Notes: generated by a model not told the origin, from the letters alone. A DNA stretch of 64,000 bases from Armatimonadota bacterium (GCA_025360125.1 JANYCU010000041.1:1-64000), one strand, 5' to 3'; numbered from the stretch's first letter, positions 18,301-25,393 are shown. Numbers and translations are program-made.

Positions 18301-18388
18301 TGTCTTGGCATTGCCAACGGAGAAACCAGAGGTGGTCATTCCTGCTATTTGTCGTAGCTGTGGCTGGAAACTTCGCTGGGGGGCATAG
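15320..18388 (+). CDS. Tubulin/FtsZ-like GTPase with C-terminal zinc ribbon
   Basis: The 1022-residue product starts with a Rossmann-type loop (VVGIGSEGYKTAEIL) and has the tubulin signature loop as GTLTGGTGSG at residues 178-187. This layout matches the large bacterial tubulin-like family often listed as Tubulin_2, which has been noted near vWA-type genes. Conserved FtsZ-like elements continue to about residue 400. The middle and end are long helical regions with unknown role, and the last 45 residues carry two CxxC pairs (CPHCNC and CRSCGW), a zinc ribbon. The start follows GGGGGGAC at suitable distance. FtsZ-type proteins polymerise with GTP; whether this one does cannot be told from sequence. 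It is the largest member of the operon. Confidence 0.9.
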   Translation: MAVKTIVVGIGSEGYKTAEILVKKLESEHGSLDRVPWIKFVILETENTSARLLGRKGLSIHIGLNQTDFQEVKRSPERFDPDIDLTTWAGNADIFGGSPPLEGANNQRPLGRLCFMHPKNFGSFCNAIQSLTTELLGLDPEKTNALRGTKAEEDPIKFVQIENQHRQKKDKINIFVVGTLTGGTGSGCFVDVGYALRKLPFLKDQTQLAAILGIPNAGHGDLIHNYNAAAALTELNHYSYPNAKYKARFGLRSLFDINTELRSVAPFDYAFIQQPKSIGPDQIQIMRMAASEFINLEAVEDEGGKLIANCTNAIGHFGGELDRKGCPMRFFSLGASVIEYPADHIIEACASKIVGSAMGRILIHAPLSDYEFDSFYRDQVKIDPEKFQNAFLETEACRKLIKNLSDQAVQAAESAERGETSSIGSWRRKVEGLSMFGTNYAGEYYESLEAAAKEVSSRVLDSIKQELSNALRQPGRGPLWVAELLDKIETRATVRIAEIDQKDEIGARSLARLESSALNSIESKMGQKGKGCANLFGKNPRKDASNEMKSRSSTYISTNLRVSSERPEKELLVKLVDLAKLVRGRINNHEHGLTIWVQKLKSKMDKNYADKNTRGPVVSGVALFETERTVPADYQRCIRNDAEEKSAEEIILRWVRPYLEDALKDRDLSRFDRYCDVEESDLVAARRVLWPIFSPLKNIKVEDRLVGGYSDWESKIDLAARAGQAFIDVSFTDNQFNQPVNDSKRLPSYVFSKNPDAIGESEAGKVATKLKSTTFAPSPGGSDQTILFMQALGIFSLYSINGVSGWQEHVEPKLMTRMDVVWRSLDGRPSDPHQAYHIALILAGIPLQVFNRDKSGTLNFQTDPSPGKPGRLIPFSLELTEASHKLAIDKILAAQVEAKVKIAIKDTGLKDSIAAIVKASEHVTALNLTFDGFAIGGEEYFNRVMNLLERYPESEGMITALYPGYLQDDLDSYKRPDHKEDSLKNGWFCPHCNCVLALPTEKPEVVIPAICRSCGWKLRWGA

Positions 18389-18394
18389 TTTCTC

Positions 18395-19975
18395 TTGGGG
18401 TACTCAGATGTTATAACGCTTATCCTGTTTGGGCTGTTGTTTGTTGTTGGACTGGCAAGCACGCTCAAAGCACAGAGTCAAATTCGATCACTTGGGAATC
18501 AAACTGATCGGTGGAACCCGACCCAGTTCCCGACCGACCCTGAAATTAGTTCTATCGTCCGAGAGGCTGTGAACTTTTCGGAAACTGACTCAGCAATCGA
18601 ATATGTTCTCGACAAGGCTTGCCATACCGTTGAAACGAGGCTTTCAACAGCTCGCACTATTGGAAATCTTTACGTCTACATTGGATTGCTGGGAACCTTA
18701 ATTGGACTGACCTCAGCCGTAGGCTATTTTAAAGATATACCGGGCATGAAAACATCTGACGATGTTTTTCGCGCTGGTCAACAAATTGGTCAAGCTCTTG
18801 GCGGCTTCCGTACCGCTTTTACCTCAGCAATTCTAGGAGTTCTGCTGACGGTCATCTTCGTCATGGTCACCCAGTCTCTCGAGACTAAGCTTGAAAATAT
18901 CCTTGATAACCTACGGAAGAAGTATCTTGAATTCACCAAAACTGGGGTTGGAGCGTCCTCTAGTGATCCAGTCGCAAGACTTCTTCAGCCAACCATAGAA
19001 GCGATACTTGGTGTTCAGGGGCAGCTCTCGACGCTGATCGATTCCATAGAACAGACAAATGCGCGGCAAGAGGCCGCAGCAGGTGAGCACGCAGCGTTAG
19101 TAAAGCAGGCTGGCGACAATTTAACGAGGATTGCCGACGCAGCTATAGAAGGGTTTGCAACTAGGCTTTCTGACCAGGTATCGATGTTCGCTGAAATTCG
19201 AGACAGTGTCCAAGCTGCATCATTGGCTGCACAGAATCAACTGGCAAGCCTTGTTGAAGCCACGAAAACGGTCTCTAGTGAGATCATTGCCGCCATCGAA
19301 AGTGCTAATCGGCAACGTGTCGAGACCGACCAAAACGTTTATTCCCTAGCGTCGGCCGCTGAGAAGATATCCGTGTCCGTAGACAAATTGACTCCGTACT
19401 TAGAAACAGGAATTGGCCTTGAAAAGGCCATGAGACATACTGCGGAACAACTTGAAGGAACTGTTTCCAATCTCAATATTGCGAGTGAGAAATTTGAAAT
19501 GGCGGGCACATCTCTCACCGACCGCTTGAAAGAATATGTTGAGAGCCAAGGCAAACTGTTTACGGACTTAGGAACAGCGATTTGTGAGCAGTCGGAGCGC
19601 CAACAAGAGTTTTACAGTGATCTTGCCGGAGCTGCGATAGACTTGCCAACGGCCATCTATGACCAAAGAATCCTGGCGGCATCATCAACCGAGCTTTCAG
19701 GCATGATCGATGCGCCAGTAAGAGAAGCTCAAATGGCCGCAGCCAGAATAGATTCTGCCTTGACCAGCCTCGAAACCAAGATTCAGTCGCTGGCAAATAT
19801 TGTTTCTGATTCGGCATCCAAAACATCGACCTTAGATCAGCAAAAGCTTTTTGATCGTTTAGATGAAATAGATCGTCGGATATTCACAGCTTCACGCAAC
19901 AATTCAGCTGCCGATGCTCCTTCAAAAAAACCCATAAAATGGCCTTGGAAGAGGGGAAATCGTGACAAGTCTTAG
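18395..19975 (+). CDS. MotA/ExbB/ZorA-like proton-channel subunit with long tail
   Basis: The start is TTG at 18395, six bases after the tubulin-like stop. The 526-residue product has membrane helices near residues 5-25, 90-113 and 142-163. The last two carry the family pattern YIGLLGTLIGLTSA and FRTAFTSAILGVLLTVIF, as in MotA, TolQ, ExbB and ZorA, which form proton-driven rotary or pushing motors with a MotB/TolR/ZorB partner. From about residue 165 to 490 the protein is a long helical, Ala/Gln/Glu-rich tail predicted to be coiled coil and cytoplasmic, as in ZorA. The C-terminus is basic (KRGNRDKS). The next gene encodes the expected partner and overlaps by 14 bases. Confidence 0.9.
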   Translation: MGYSDVITLILFGLLFVVGLASTLKAQSQIRSLGNQTDRWNPTQFPTDPEISSIVREAVNFSETDSAIEYVLDKACHTVETRLSTARTIGNLYVYIGLLGTLIGLTSAVGYFKDIPGMKTSDDVFRAGQQIGQALGGFRTAFTSAILGVLLTVIFVMVTQSLETKLENILDNLRKKYLEFTKTGVGASSSDPVARLLQPTIEAILGVQGQLSTLIDSIEQTNARQEAAAGEHAALVKQAGDNLTRIADAAIEGFATRLSDQVSMFAEIRDSVQAASLAAQNQLASLVEATKTVSSEIIAAIESANRQRVETDQNVYSLASAAEKISVSVDKLTPYLETGIGLEKAMRHTAEQLEGTVSNLNIASEKFEMAGTSLTDRLKEYVESQGKLFTDLGTAICEQSERQQEFYSDLAGAAIDLPTAIYDQRILAASSTELSGMIDAPVREAQMAAARIDSALTSLETKIQSLANIVSDSASKTSTLDQQKLFDRLDEIDRRIFTASRNNSAADAPSKKPIKWPWKRGNRDKS

Positions 19976-20678
19976 AAAAAGGAGAAGAGCTGGCTTTAAG
20001 CCAAATCCATACGTGGTGTTTGCAGATCTAGCGATCTCCCTCTTTTTCATTAGTACTGTTGTAGGGTTTTCGAATATGATTGCAAGTAGCCAAGCGCTTG
20101 CGGCAGCCTTCAGGACAGAGAGACAAATTAAACTGTGCGACCGAGTCTTGAGCGGCTTACAAACACTTTATCCCGGTGCTGAAATTAGAAAGGTTGTTGG
20201 GGAACATTACATTCTGCGCAAAAACGGTGATGTTCTGGCTGAAATATGGGTAAATGCAAGCTATCTTCGAATTCAGGTCATGCAGTCGCTTTGGACAAAA
20301 GGAAAAGCTCAGTACGACTCCGAAAGTGTTAATGAGATTTACAAACGTCTTGCACTTGATCTTGTTCCAGATGCTCCGGCATTTTCATACATATATTCAC
20401 ACGGGATTGTAGAGCCAAGCGAGCAGTTAAACGAATCCGACGCCGTCGCCGTGTCTCGCCAAAGGGCGGACATCGTTTTGTCACTTCTCAGAGGTACGGA
20501 CTTAATTGGCCCAATGGGAGTTCCTGATCAAAAAATTAATTCCTCAGGACATCCATGCGTACCGGCGAAGAACGCGATAGCCTTTGGCACAGGCTCAACT
20601 CTCTATTTCATAAATAAGCCTGTTGGCCGGGTCGATCTACTGCTCTTTTTTACCGATGAAACAAAATCAACGAATTAA
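19962..20678 (+). CDS. MotB/ZorB-like stator partner
   Basis: The start is GTG with GAGGGGAAATC upstream. The 238-residue product has a basic N-terminus (SLRKRRRAG), then one membrane helix at about residues 17-37 (NPYVVFADLAISLFFIST) with D22 at its entrance, the place of the proton-carrying aspartate in MotB and ZorB. The periplasmic part has a motif VSRQRADIVLSLL that matches the OmpA-like peptidoglycan-binding domain (usual form LSxxRAxxVxxxL). It pairs with the preceding MotA/ZorA-like gene. By analogy, it would anchor the motor to the cell wall and carry protons. Short compared with flagellar MotB but similar in size to ZorB. Confidence 0.87.
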   Translation: MTSLRKRRRAGFKPNPYVVFADLAISLFFISTVVGFSNMIASSQALAAAFRTERQIKLCDRVLSGLQTLYPGAEIRKVVGEHYILRKNGDVLAEIWVNASYLRIQVMQSLWTKGKAQYDSESVNEIYKRLALDLVPDAPAFSYIYSHGIVEPSEQLNESDAVAVSRQRADIVLSLLRGTDLIGPMGVPDQKINSSGHPCVPAKNAIAFGTGSTLYFINKPVGRVDLLLFFTDETKSTN

Positions 20679-21171
20679 GGTGGCTCTGTCGCAACTTGAG
20701 CTTTTGGCAATATATGCCATTGACCGCCCCGAGGCCAGCGGCCTTCTGAATGAGTGTATTACAGAATTGAGCAACCTACTGACCGCCGTGAGCCTTAGGT
20801 TATCGCACGGTGAACGAAAAAACATCCAACAGATTTGTCGAGCTTATTTAGCCTACGCCGAGCTCTACGGGGGCATGCACAAGGAGCTAGTCCTGGCCAT
20901 CTTATTGAAGTTTGGATTAGCTAACCAAGAAGAAAAACACCAATATATTGAATCCGTTCAGAAATCTAGACCGTCGGTTCGACTGTCAGAAATTCTTCAT
21001 GCCGAGGGGGAGTTGAAAAAACGAAAAGGCAAATTTACTCTTTACTCCTCTCCAAGGAAGTCAGCCAAAAACTCAGTCCAGAAATTGAGCCCAGCTGGTG
21101 AAGCATGGTTGAGCCTGAAAGATCATCAAGATTCCATTCGGCATACTCTTGGGAATTTGAAGATTAAGTGA
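20656..21171 (+). CDS. Small helical protein ending the actin/tubulin operon
   Basis: I choose the ATG at 20656, overlapping the MotB-like gene by 23 bases; an in-frame start at 20623 would overlap more. The 171-residue product is helical, with no membrane segment and no recognisable family. The C-terminal half is Lys/Arg-rich (KKRKGKFTLYSSPRKSAKNS), which could bind nucleic acid. The order, direction and overlap put it in the same operon as the motor genes. Known Zorya systems carry DNA-acting effectors at this position, but there is no sequence evidence that this protein is one. Confidence 0.72.
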   Translation: MKQNQRIKVALSQLELLAIYAIDRPEASGLLNECITELSNLLTAVSLRLSHGERKNIQQICRAYLAYAELYGGMHKELVLAILLKFGLANQEEKHQYIESVQKSRPSVRLSEILHAEGELKKRKGKFTLYSSPRKSAKNSVQKLSPAGEAWLSLKDHQDSIRHTLGNLKIK

Positions 21172-21375
21172 GCTCGCTGACTCCCTTGAAGCTTCTTGAC
21201 TACAATCATATTATAAGAAGCAATTGAAATTGATCATTGCATATTCGTGTCCGGTGGAGGGCATCCAACACAGGGTTTGCTACGCTGTTTGTACTAAGAC
21301 AGCAGATATGCTGCACAAGGCGTCCCTTCACAAATATAGGTCAAGTAACTGATGCATTAAAGCGACTGCACAAGC

Positions 21376-21476
21376 TCATTTTCCCTTCAGGTTCGATTGC
21401 GTGGAAGGTGCAAACCGTTGCATATCTTCATCACGTAACAGCTTGAGAATATCGTCCACTAAGGTCCACCAAATGT
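21376..21476 (-). pseudogene. C-terminal fragment of a second serine recombinase
   Basis: The minus strand reads WWTLVDDILKLLRDEDMQRF and onward to a TGA at 21376-21378, closely matching the last 33 or so codons of the intact recombinase at 23102. The DNA is about four-fifths identical between 21391-21470 and 23114-23200. Nothing upstream continues the recombinase frame, so this is a remnant of a related but diverged copy, not a recent duplication. Confidence 0.75.
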
Positions 21477-21491
21477 TACAAACAAAAACCG

Positions 21492-21526
21492 AAAGCCAAC
21501 CTAATCACGGGTTGGCTTTTGGTTTT
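21492..21526 (+). terminator. Hairpin terminator after the actin/tubulin operon
   Basis: AAAGCCAACC pairs perfectly with GGTTGGCTTT around an 8-base loop, followed by TTGGTTTT. It lies downstream of the operon and the recombinase remnant and just before the Abi-like gene. Because a TTG start for that gene would fall inside this tail, it argues for the ATG further down. Confidence 0.7.
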
Positions 21527-21569
21527 AGAGATTTCCGCTAGACTTAAGGAAATCCTAATCGGCATTGAC

Positions 21570-22466
21570 ATGGCAGAACTAACTTTTTCGGAGCGGCAGG
21601 GACTTGAGTCACTCCTTCAGATGACTCAAGGTTACGTTCTACATTTCTCCAATCGGACTTTGCAGCAATTCGTCTTCGAAAGCATCGGCAAGGACATCTA
21701 CGACGGAGATTACGCTGAGAATGGGGAGTCAAAAGCTAATCGGCTGCGAACCCTTTTCAAGCATGAATCCAATTCTGTCGTAGCCAAAATTTTGAGCGAT
21801 CTGCTGGAGATCATCCACGCGGACTCATTAGATGAAACCCGAAAGCAATTTTATGACCAAGCGAAATCATGTATAGCTAGACTGCAATCTGGCTCATCGG
21901 TTCCTGAAATCGACGCGCTCGTTCCCAATTCTAACGACGGGAGTTTTGAAGTGCTTGCTCGTGAGGCTAGGTTGGCAATTGAGCGAGATAAGCCCGCTGT
22001 CGGATTGGACCGACTGCATACTTACATGGTCAAATACACCCGGGAACTATGTGATCGACACGGGATAACACACACCAAAGACGACGCCCTCAATGGGCTG
22101 TTTGGACAGTATGTCAAAGTTTTGGACTCCAAGGGCCATATCAAATCTGAGTTGACAAAGCTGTTGCTAAAATCATCGATTTCAACATTTGATAGACTAA
22201 ATGGTGTTAGGAACAACGAAAGCCTCGCCCATGCAAACGAACTGCTTAATTACGAGGAAAGCATTTTGATCTTCAATCAAGTGACTAGCGTGGTCAGATT
22301 TGTGAGCTTCATCGAGAAGGAGATTGCCCAATCCCAAAGCACCCCGATCCCCCAGACTGCGATTCCGGTATATGTGCAAAGTATAGATCCCGCCGAATGT
22401 CCCTACTGCATTTTAGAAATGTTCCCAGGTCAACAATGTCCCCACTGCGGCACACTTAATCAGTAG
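21570..22466 (+). CDS. Abortive-infection (Abi_C-type) protein with C-terminal zinc ribbon
   Basis: I start at the ATG at 21570, giving 298 residues, since the earlier in-frame TTG lies in a terminator. Residues about 30-90 contain a conserved-looking block (FSNRTLQQFVFESIGKDIYD, then SKANRLRTLF). Residues about 160-265 match the Abi_C pattern, with GLDRLHTYMVKYTRELC, the middle DALNGLFGQYV and the end FDRLNGVRNNESLAHANELL, which ends in the RN-x4-AH motif of HEPN-like RNases. A short zinc ribbon (CPYC and CPHC) closes the protein. Family members act in phage-triggered growth arrest. It follows directly after the actin/tubulin system, so the two may form one defence island. Confidence 0.8.
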   Translation: MAELTFSERQGLESLLQMTQGYVLHFSNRTLQQFVFESIGKDIYDGDYAENGESKANRLRTLFKHESNSVVAKILSDLLEIIHADSLDETRKQFYDQAKSCIARLQSGSSVPEIDALVPNSNDGSFEVLAREARLAIERDKPAVGLDRLHTYMVKYTRELCDRHGITHTKDDALNGLFGQYVKVLDSKGHIKSELTKLLLKSSISTFDRLNGVRNNESLAHANELLNYEESILIFNQVTSVVRFVSFIEKEIAQSQSTPIPQTAIPVYVQSIDPAECPYCILEMFPGQQCPHCGTLNQ

Positions 22467-22815
22467 TCGATGTGATCTGATCGATGCTCCGCCACATCGC
22501 CATCGCTGAAACAACCTTGCCCCGCTTTGACCTGAGTCCTCGCTTCTCCATCTCCGCACAAATCTTCCGGATTGACATGCCTTGTTTGTGCCTCCGCTTC
22601 GCTTCCTGCACCAACTCGTAGGTCGCTGGATCAGGCTCAATCACTGATCGCCCGTCTTTGTCTCTCACGTTTCTATATCCCAATGGAGCCAAGTGCATGG
22701 TTTCGCCTTGGGCTTTCTTCTCCCGCATAACTTTCTTTCCTTTGGCTGAAATAGCCTTGTAGAAAGAGGTGATATCCATCGTTGCGTATTGTGGGTCTTG
22801 TAAGGATGTGTTCAT
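22456..22815 (-). CDS. Small recombinase-domain protein (truncated serine recombinase relative)
   Basis: The start is set at the ATG at 22815 (119 residues); an in-frame start at 22887 adds 24 unlikely residues. Residues about 35-110 match the middle Recombinase domain of large serine recombinases (LAPLGYRNVRDKDGRSVIEPDP followed by SIRKICAEMEKRGLRSKRGK), which has the DNA-binding winged-helix fold. The catalytic N-terminal domain and the zinc-ribbon end are missing. It may be a directionality or accessory factor, or a remnant. Its 3' end overlaps the end of the Abi-like gene by 11 bases in convergent orientation. Confidence 0.7.
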   Translation of the reverse strand: MNTSLQDPQYATMDITSFYKAISAKGKKVMREKKAQGETMHLAPLGYRNVRDKDGRSVIEPDPATYELVQEAKRRHKQGMSIRKICAEMEKRGLRSKRGKVVSAMAMWRSIDQITSTTD

Positions 22816-22871
22816 GAAGTGTTTGTTATGCTCATGTGGCAAAGGCGGGGAATACCAGTAACCCGAACGCC

Positions 22872-23078
22872 ATGTGGCTGCCATCACCGACGCCGGACCA
22901 AGTGAAAGAGTTTGCGGAACTTGTCAAAAAGGAATTTGATTTGGACCTTACACCCGATGAAGCTCTGGATGCAGCGACCCACCTCCTCCAAATCCACTTC
23001 ATCCTGACCTATGCCTACCGTCCCGAAAGTGAGCCTATACCCAGAATCCCAAAGAGTCGCAGAAAGCGGGCTAAGTGA
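22872..23078 (+). CDS. Small MWLP protein, paralog of the one at 24681
   Basis: The 68-residue product starts MWLPSPTPDQVKEFAEL and continues with DLTPDEALDAATHLLQIHF, ending in a basic stretch (PKSRRKRAK). The frame is open to a GTG at 22836, but the 57-residue paralog at 24681-24854 begins at the equivalent MWLP, which supports this start. The fold is probably helical and the function is unknown. The gene is divergent from the small recombinase-domain gene and converges on the large recombinase. Confidence 0.72.
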   Translation: MWLPSPTPDQVKEFAELVKKEFDLDLTPDEALDAATHLLQIHFILTYAYRPESEPIPRIPKSRRKRAK

Positions 23079-23101
23079 TGCATCCATGCAACAACCAAGA
23101 C

Positions 23102-24715
23102 TCATTGCTTCTCCAGGTTCGATTGCATCAAAGTGCCAAAACGTTGCATATCTTCATCGATCAACAGGTTGAGAATATCGTCCACCAGGGTCCACCAAAC
23201 TGAATTTGACGGAGGGTTATCACCTTTTTTCGGATTCTCAGAGCCATTTCTGAGAGGTTCGAAGGAGGTGATTTTTTGTAATACGGGATTTATCTTGACT
23301 ACAGGTTTATTTAGATTGAGAAGGTGATCGCCACACGAGCGAGCAAAAGCGCCTAAACCATACACATCTGAGGGACCTCCAGCAAGATCGCCAGCTAGGA
23401 CGGCGGTATGAATAAGCTGGCGGCCCTTAGCGCCTATTCTCGCCTTCTCTGATCGCACCATTGAAGCCTGATCCTTAAGATTGTGGATTTCAATCAAAAT
23501 TGAGGATCGAAGGCGGTCGAACTCGACCGCCGTAAGTTCATTATCAATTCGCATGTAGGTCAGCTTTTCGAGACGTTCCTGTTCGCGGCCGATGAGTGCC
23601 TCTGAATTCGCTACCCGACTTTCACGAGCTGTAGTTTCGCCCGCAAGAGCTATATCCAGCTTTTCTTCAAGCCATCCAGCCACTGACTCCCGGATTTGCA
23701 TGGTTTCCGCATACGACTTGAATATGGATTCAATTTCTTCTTCGCGTATGGCAATCTTCGGGCAACCCTTTGAGCCACTACAATGATAGTAAACATATTC
23801 GACGGTCCGACCCGTCTTCGGATAGGTTTTGGTCCTTTTCTCACCCACTACTGCGCAACCACAATTGGCGCAAACGAATGCTTTTCTAAAGGCAAACGAT
23901 CGCTCAACGGGCTTTTTGGCGGGCGCAACACCACAAATCATATCCTGAACCCTCCTGAACTCTTCAAGAGTAACCATGGGTACATGCCTACCGGGAAATT
24001 CCTGACCGGAGTGCCGAACAACTCCGGCATAGAATGGGTTCTTGAACAAGAGGTGGACCGCACTGCGTGAAATGAGTTGCACTTCTCGCTTCCTTGTAGG
24101 AATGGTGAGTTTATCCCTTACCAATTGCCGATGGACTTCCGACACAGACACGTTTCCGCTCAAGAATGTCTGCCAAGCCTTCCGTATGATGTGAAATCGT
24201 TTCGAATCACAATCAATCTCCCGCGTTTCGGAGTTGTTCGTGTATCCTACCGGCGCCTTGCTCGTAGACCAGCCGCGATCGACTCTGCCTCGCATGCCTC
24301 GCTTCACATTTCGGCTCAGGTCCTGCAGGAAGGCAGTAGCCATACCGTTTTCAACTGCCATGAGCAGGGCGCTGTCCTCGGGCCTGTACGTCCGGTCAAT
24401 TGTTCGCACAACCAATAGCTTTTCACTCCGGAGCGCGTAACTCACCCGTGATCCGTCAATTTCGTTTCTCGCAATTCGGTTGAGCGACCAGCAGAGAATT
24501 CCATCGAATCTGCCCTGGTCGACTTGAACCATCATCTCCTGAAAAATGGGACGAGTATTCGGAACCTTCGCTGACATTGACTCCTCAAAAACTCGGGCAA
24601 TCGTCCAGCCCTCTCTATGCGCTAGTGACGTGAGCTCACGTGTTTGGTCTTCAATACTCTGAATCTGTCGGTCTTCTTGTTCAGTCGATTTTCGAACGTA
24701 GAGGGCGATACGCAT
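23102..24715 (-). CDS. Large serine recombinase
   Basis: The 537-residue product begins MRIALYVRKSTEQ; a longer start at 24757 is possible but would overlap the small upstream gene more. The resolvase domain (1-150) has the catalytic Ser10 in YVRKS and the helix RNEIDGSRV. The Recombinase domain follows with GYTNNSETREIDCD. A zinc-ribbon domain is present (CANCGCAVV ... YYHCSGSKGCP), then a coiled-coil segment near 370-430. These enzymes catalyse site-specific integration and excision of elements. It overlaps the 57-residue gene at its 5' end by 35 bases. The last 33 codons are matched by the remnant at 21376. Confidence 0.92.
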   Translation of the reverse strand: MRIALYVRKSTEQEDRQIQSIEDQTRELTSLAHREGWTIARVFEESMSAKVPNTRPIFQEMMVQVDQGRFDGILCWSLNRIARNEIDGSRVSYALRSEKLLVVRTIDRTYRPEDSALLMAVENGMATAFLQDLSRNVKRGMRGRVDRGWSTSKAPVGYTNNSETREIDCDSKRFHIIRKAWQTFLSGNVSVSEVHRQLVRDKLTIPTRKREVQLISRSAVHLLFKNPFYAGVVRHSGQEFPGRHVPMVTLEEFRRVQDMICGVAPAKKPVERSFAFRKAFVCANCGCAVVGEKRTKTYPKTGRTVEYVYYHCSGSKGCPKIAIREEEIESIFKSYAETMQIRESVAGWLEEKLDIALAGETTARESRVANSEALIGREQERLEKLTYMRIDNELTAVEFDRLRSSILIEIHNLKDQASMVRSEKARIGAKGRQLIHTAVLAGDLAGGPSDVYGLGAFARSCGDHLLNLNKPVVKINPVLQKITSFEPLRNGSENPKKGDNPPSNSVWWTLVDDILNLLIDEDMQRFGTLMQSNLEKQ

Positions 24716-24854
24716 ATTTGAGGATGAAATGGATTTGTAAGAGACGGGTGGAGGCATCGAGTGCCTCGTCAGGGCTCAACTCTAACCCAAATTCTTTCAG
24801 AATTAAAGCTCTGAATTCTTCGACGTCTTCGGGTTTTGGAGTTGGTAGCCACAT
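24681..24854 (-). CDS. Small MWLP protein overlapping the recombinase start
   Basis: On the minus strand a 57-residue frame reads MWLPTPKPEDVEEF, then LSPDEALDASTRLLQIHF, and ends PLRSKID. It is clearly related to the 68-residue protein at 22872-23078 (same MWLP start and DEALDA-x-TxLLQIHFIL core) but lacks the basic tail. Its last 35 bases overlap the start of the large recombinase in another frame, so the two are probably co-translated. Function unknown; the pairing with a serine recombinase suggests an accessory or regulatory role. Confidence 0.75.
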   Translation of the reverse strand: MWLPTPKPEDVEEFRALILKEFGLELSPDEALDASTRLLQIHFILKYAYRPLRSKID

Positions 24855-24902
24855 GGCATCACGATAACGAGGTTCAAGACCTGCTCAAAACCATGCCCAT
24901 TT

Positions 24903-24919
24903 CGTGCAATCGTTGCACG
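24903..24919. promoter_or_regulatory. Palindrome CGTGCAA-TCG-TTGCACG
   Basis: This perfect 7-bp inverted repeat with a 3-base spacer lies between the divergent MWLP/recombinase unit and the HTH gene at 24968. A further half-site ATGCAAC follows at 24921. TTGCAC could also act as a -35 box for the HTH gene. It is a likely operator for that HTH regulator. Confidence 0.5.
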
Positions 24920-24967
24920 GATGCAACTTTCACGGTCATTTCATATGGTCTCTTTTTTAATGGGTTC

Positions 24968-25393
24968 ATGGTACACACCCCTAAGCAGGTCTTCGGACCG
25001 ACCATCAACCGGCTTGCCGACGTGATGGCTCATCTAGATCGGTACGCCTTCAACGGCGTCACTAGGCTCGCAAAGGATGCCCGAGTTTCGGCGTCCTCAG
25101 TCTCCCGACTGATCAACGGGAAAATGAACCCATCCTTTGCGATGGTTGTCCGGCTAACCATTGCTCTTGAGAAGCAACTCGGACGACGCATTGATCCTCG
25201 CGAACTTATCGCGGAAACTGGAAACTTCCTTACGAAGTTTGTTTGTGATCTGGTTGGGTGTAACGGCTGCCTTCCAGAGAGTGCAGTCGATGAGTTTGGA
25301 CAAGTGAAAGGTTCGTTCGTCGGGATCTCTCCCGGAACTTGGGTTACTTCCAAGTACCCACGCGGCTACCAATCAGCTAACTCAAACTCATGA
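24968..25393 (+). CDS. Cro/CI-type HTH regulator
   Basis: I set the start at the ATG at 24968 (141 residues) because it leaves room for the operator-like palindrome upstream; the frame is open to 24836. Residues about 20-70 form an XRE-type HTH (VTRLAKDARVSASSVSRLIN followed by GKMNPSF). The second half carries CNGC and is otherwise undistinguished. The stop overlaps the next ATG by four bases. It is probably the repressor of its own operon and perhaps of the recombinase. Confidence 0.78.
   Translation: MVHTPKQVFGPTINRLADVMAHLDRYAFNGVTRLAKDARVSASSVSRLINGKMNPSFAMVVRLTIALEKQLGRRIDPRELIAETGNFLTKFVCDLVGCNGCLPESAVDEFGQVKGSFVGISPGTWVTSKYPRGYQSANSNS

Noticed and set aside
21519-21569. TTG start for the Abi_C-like gene
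   Set aside because: The codon lies in the T-tail of a hairpin terminator, so the ATG at 21570 is preferred.
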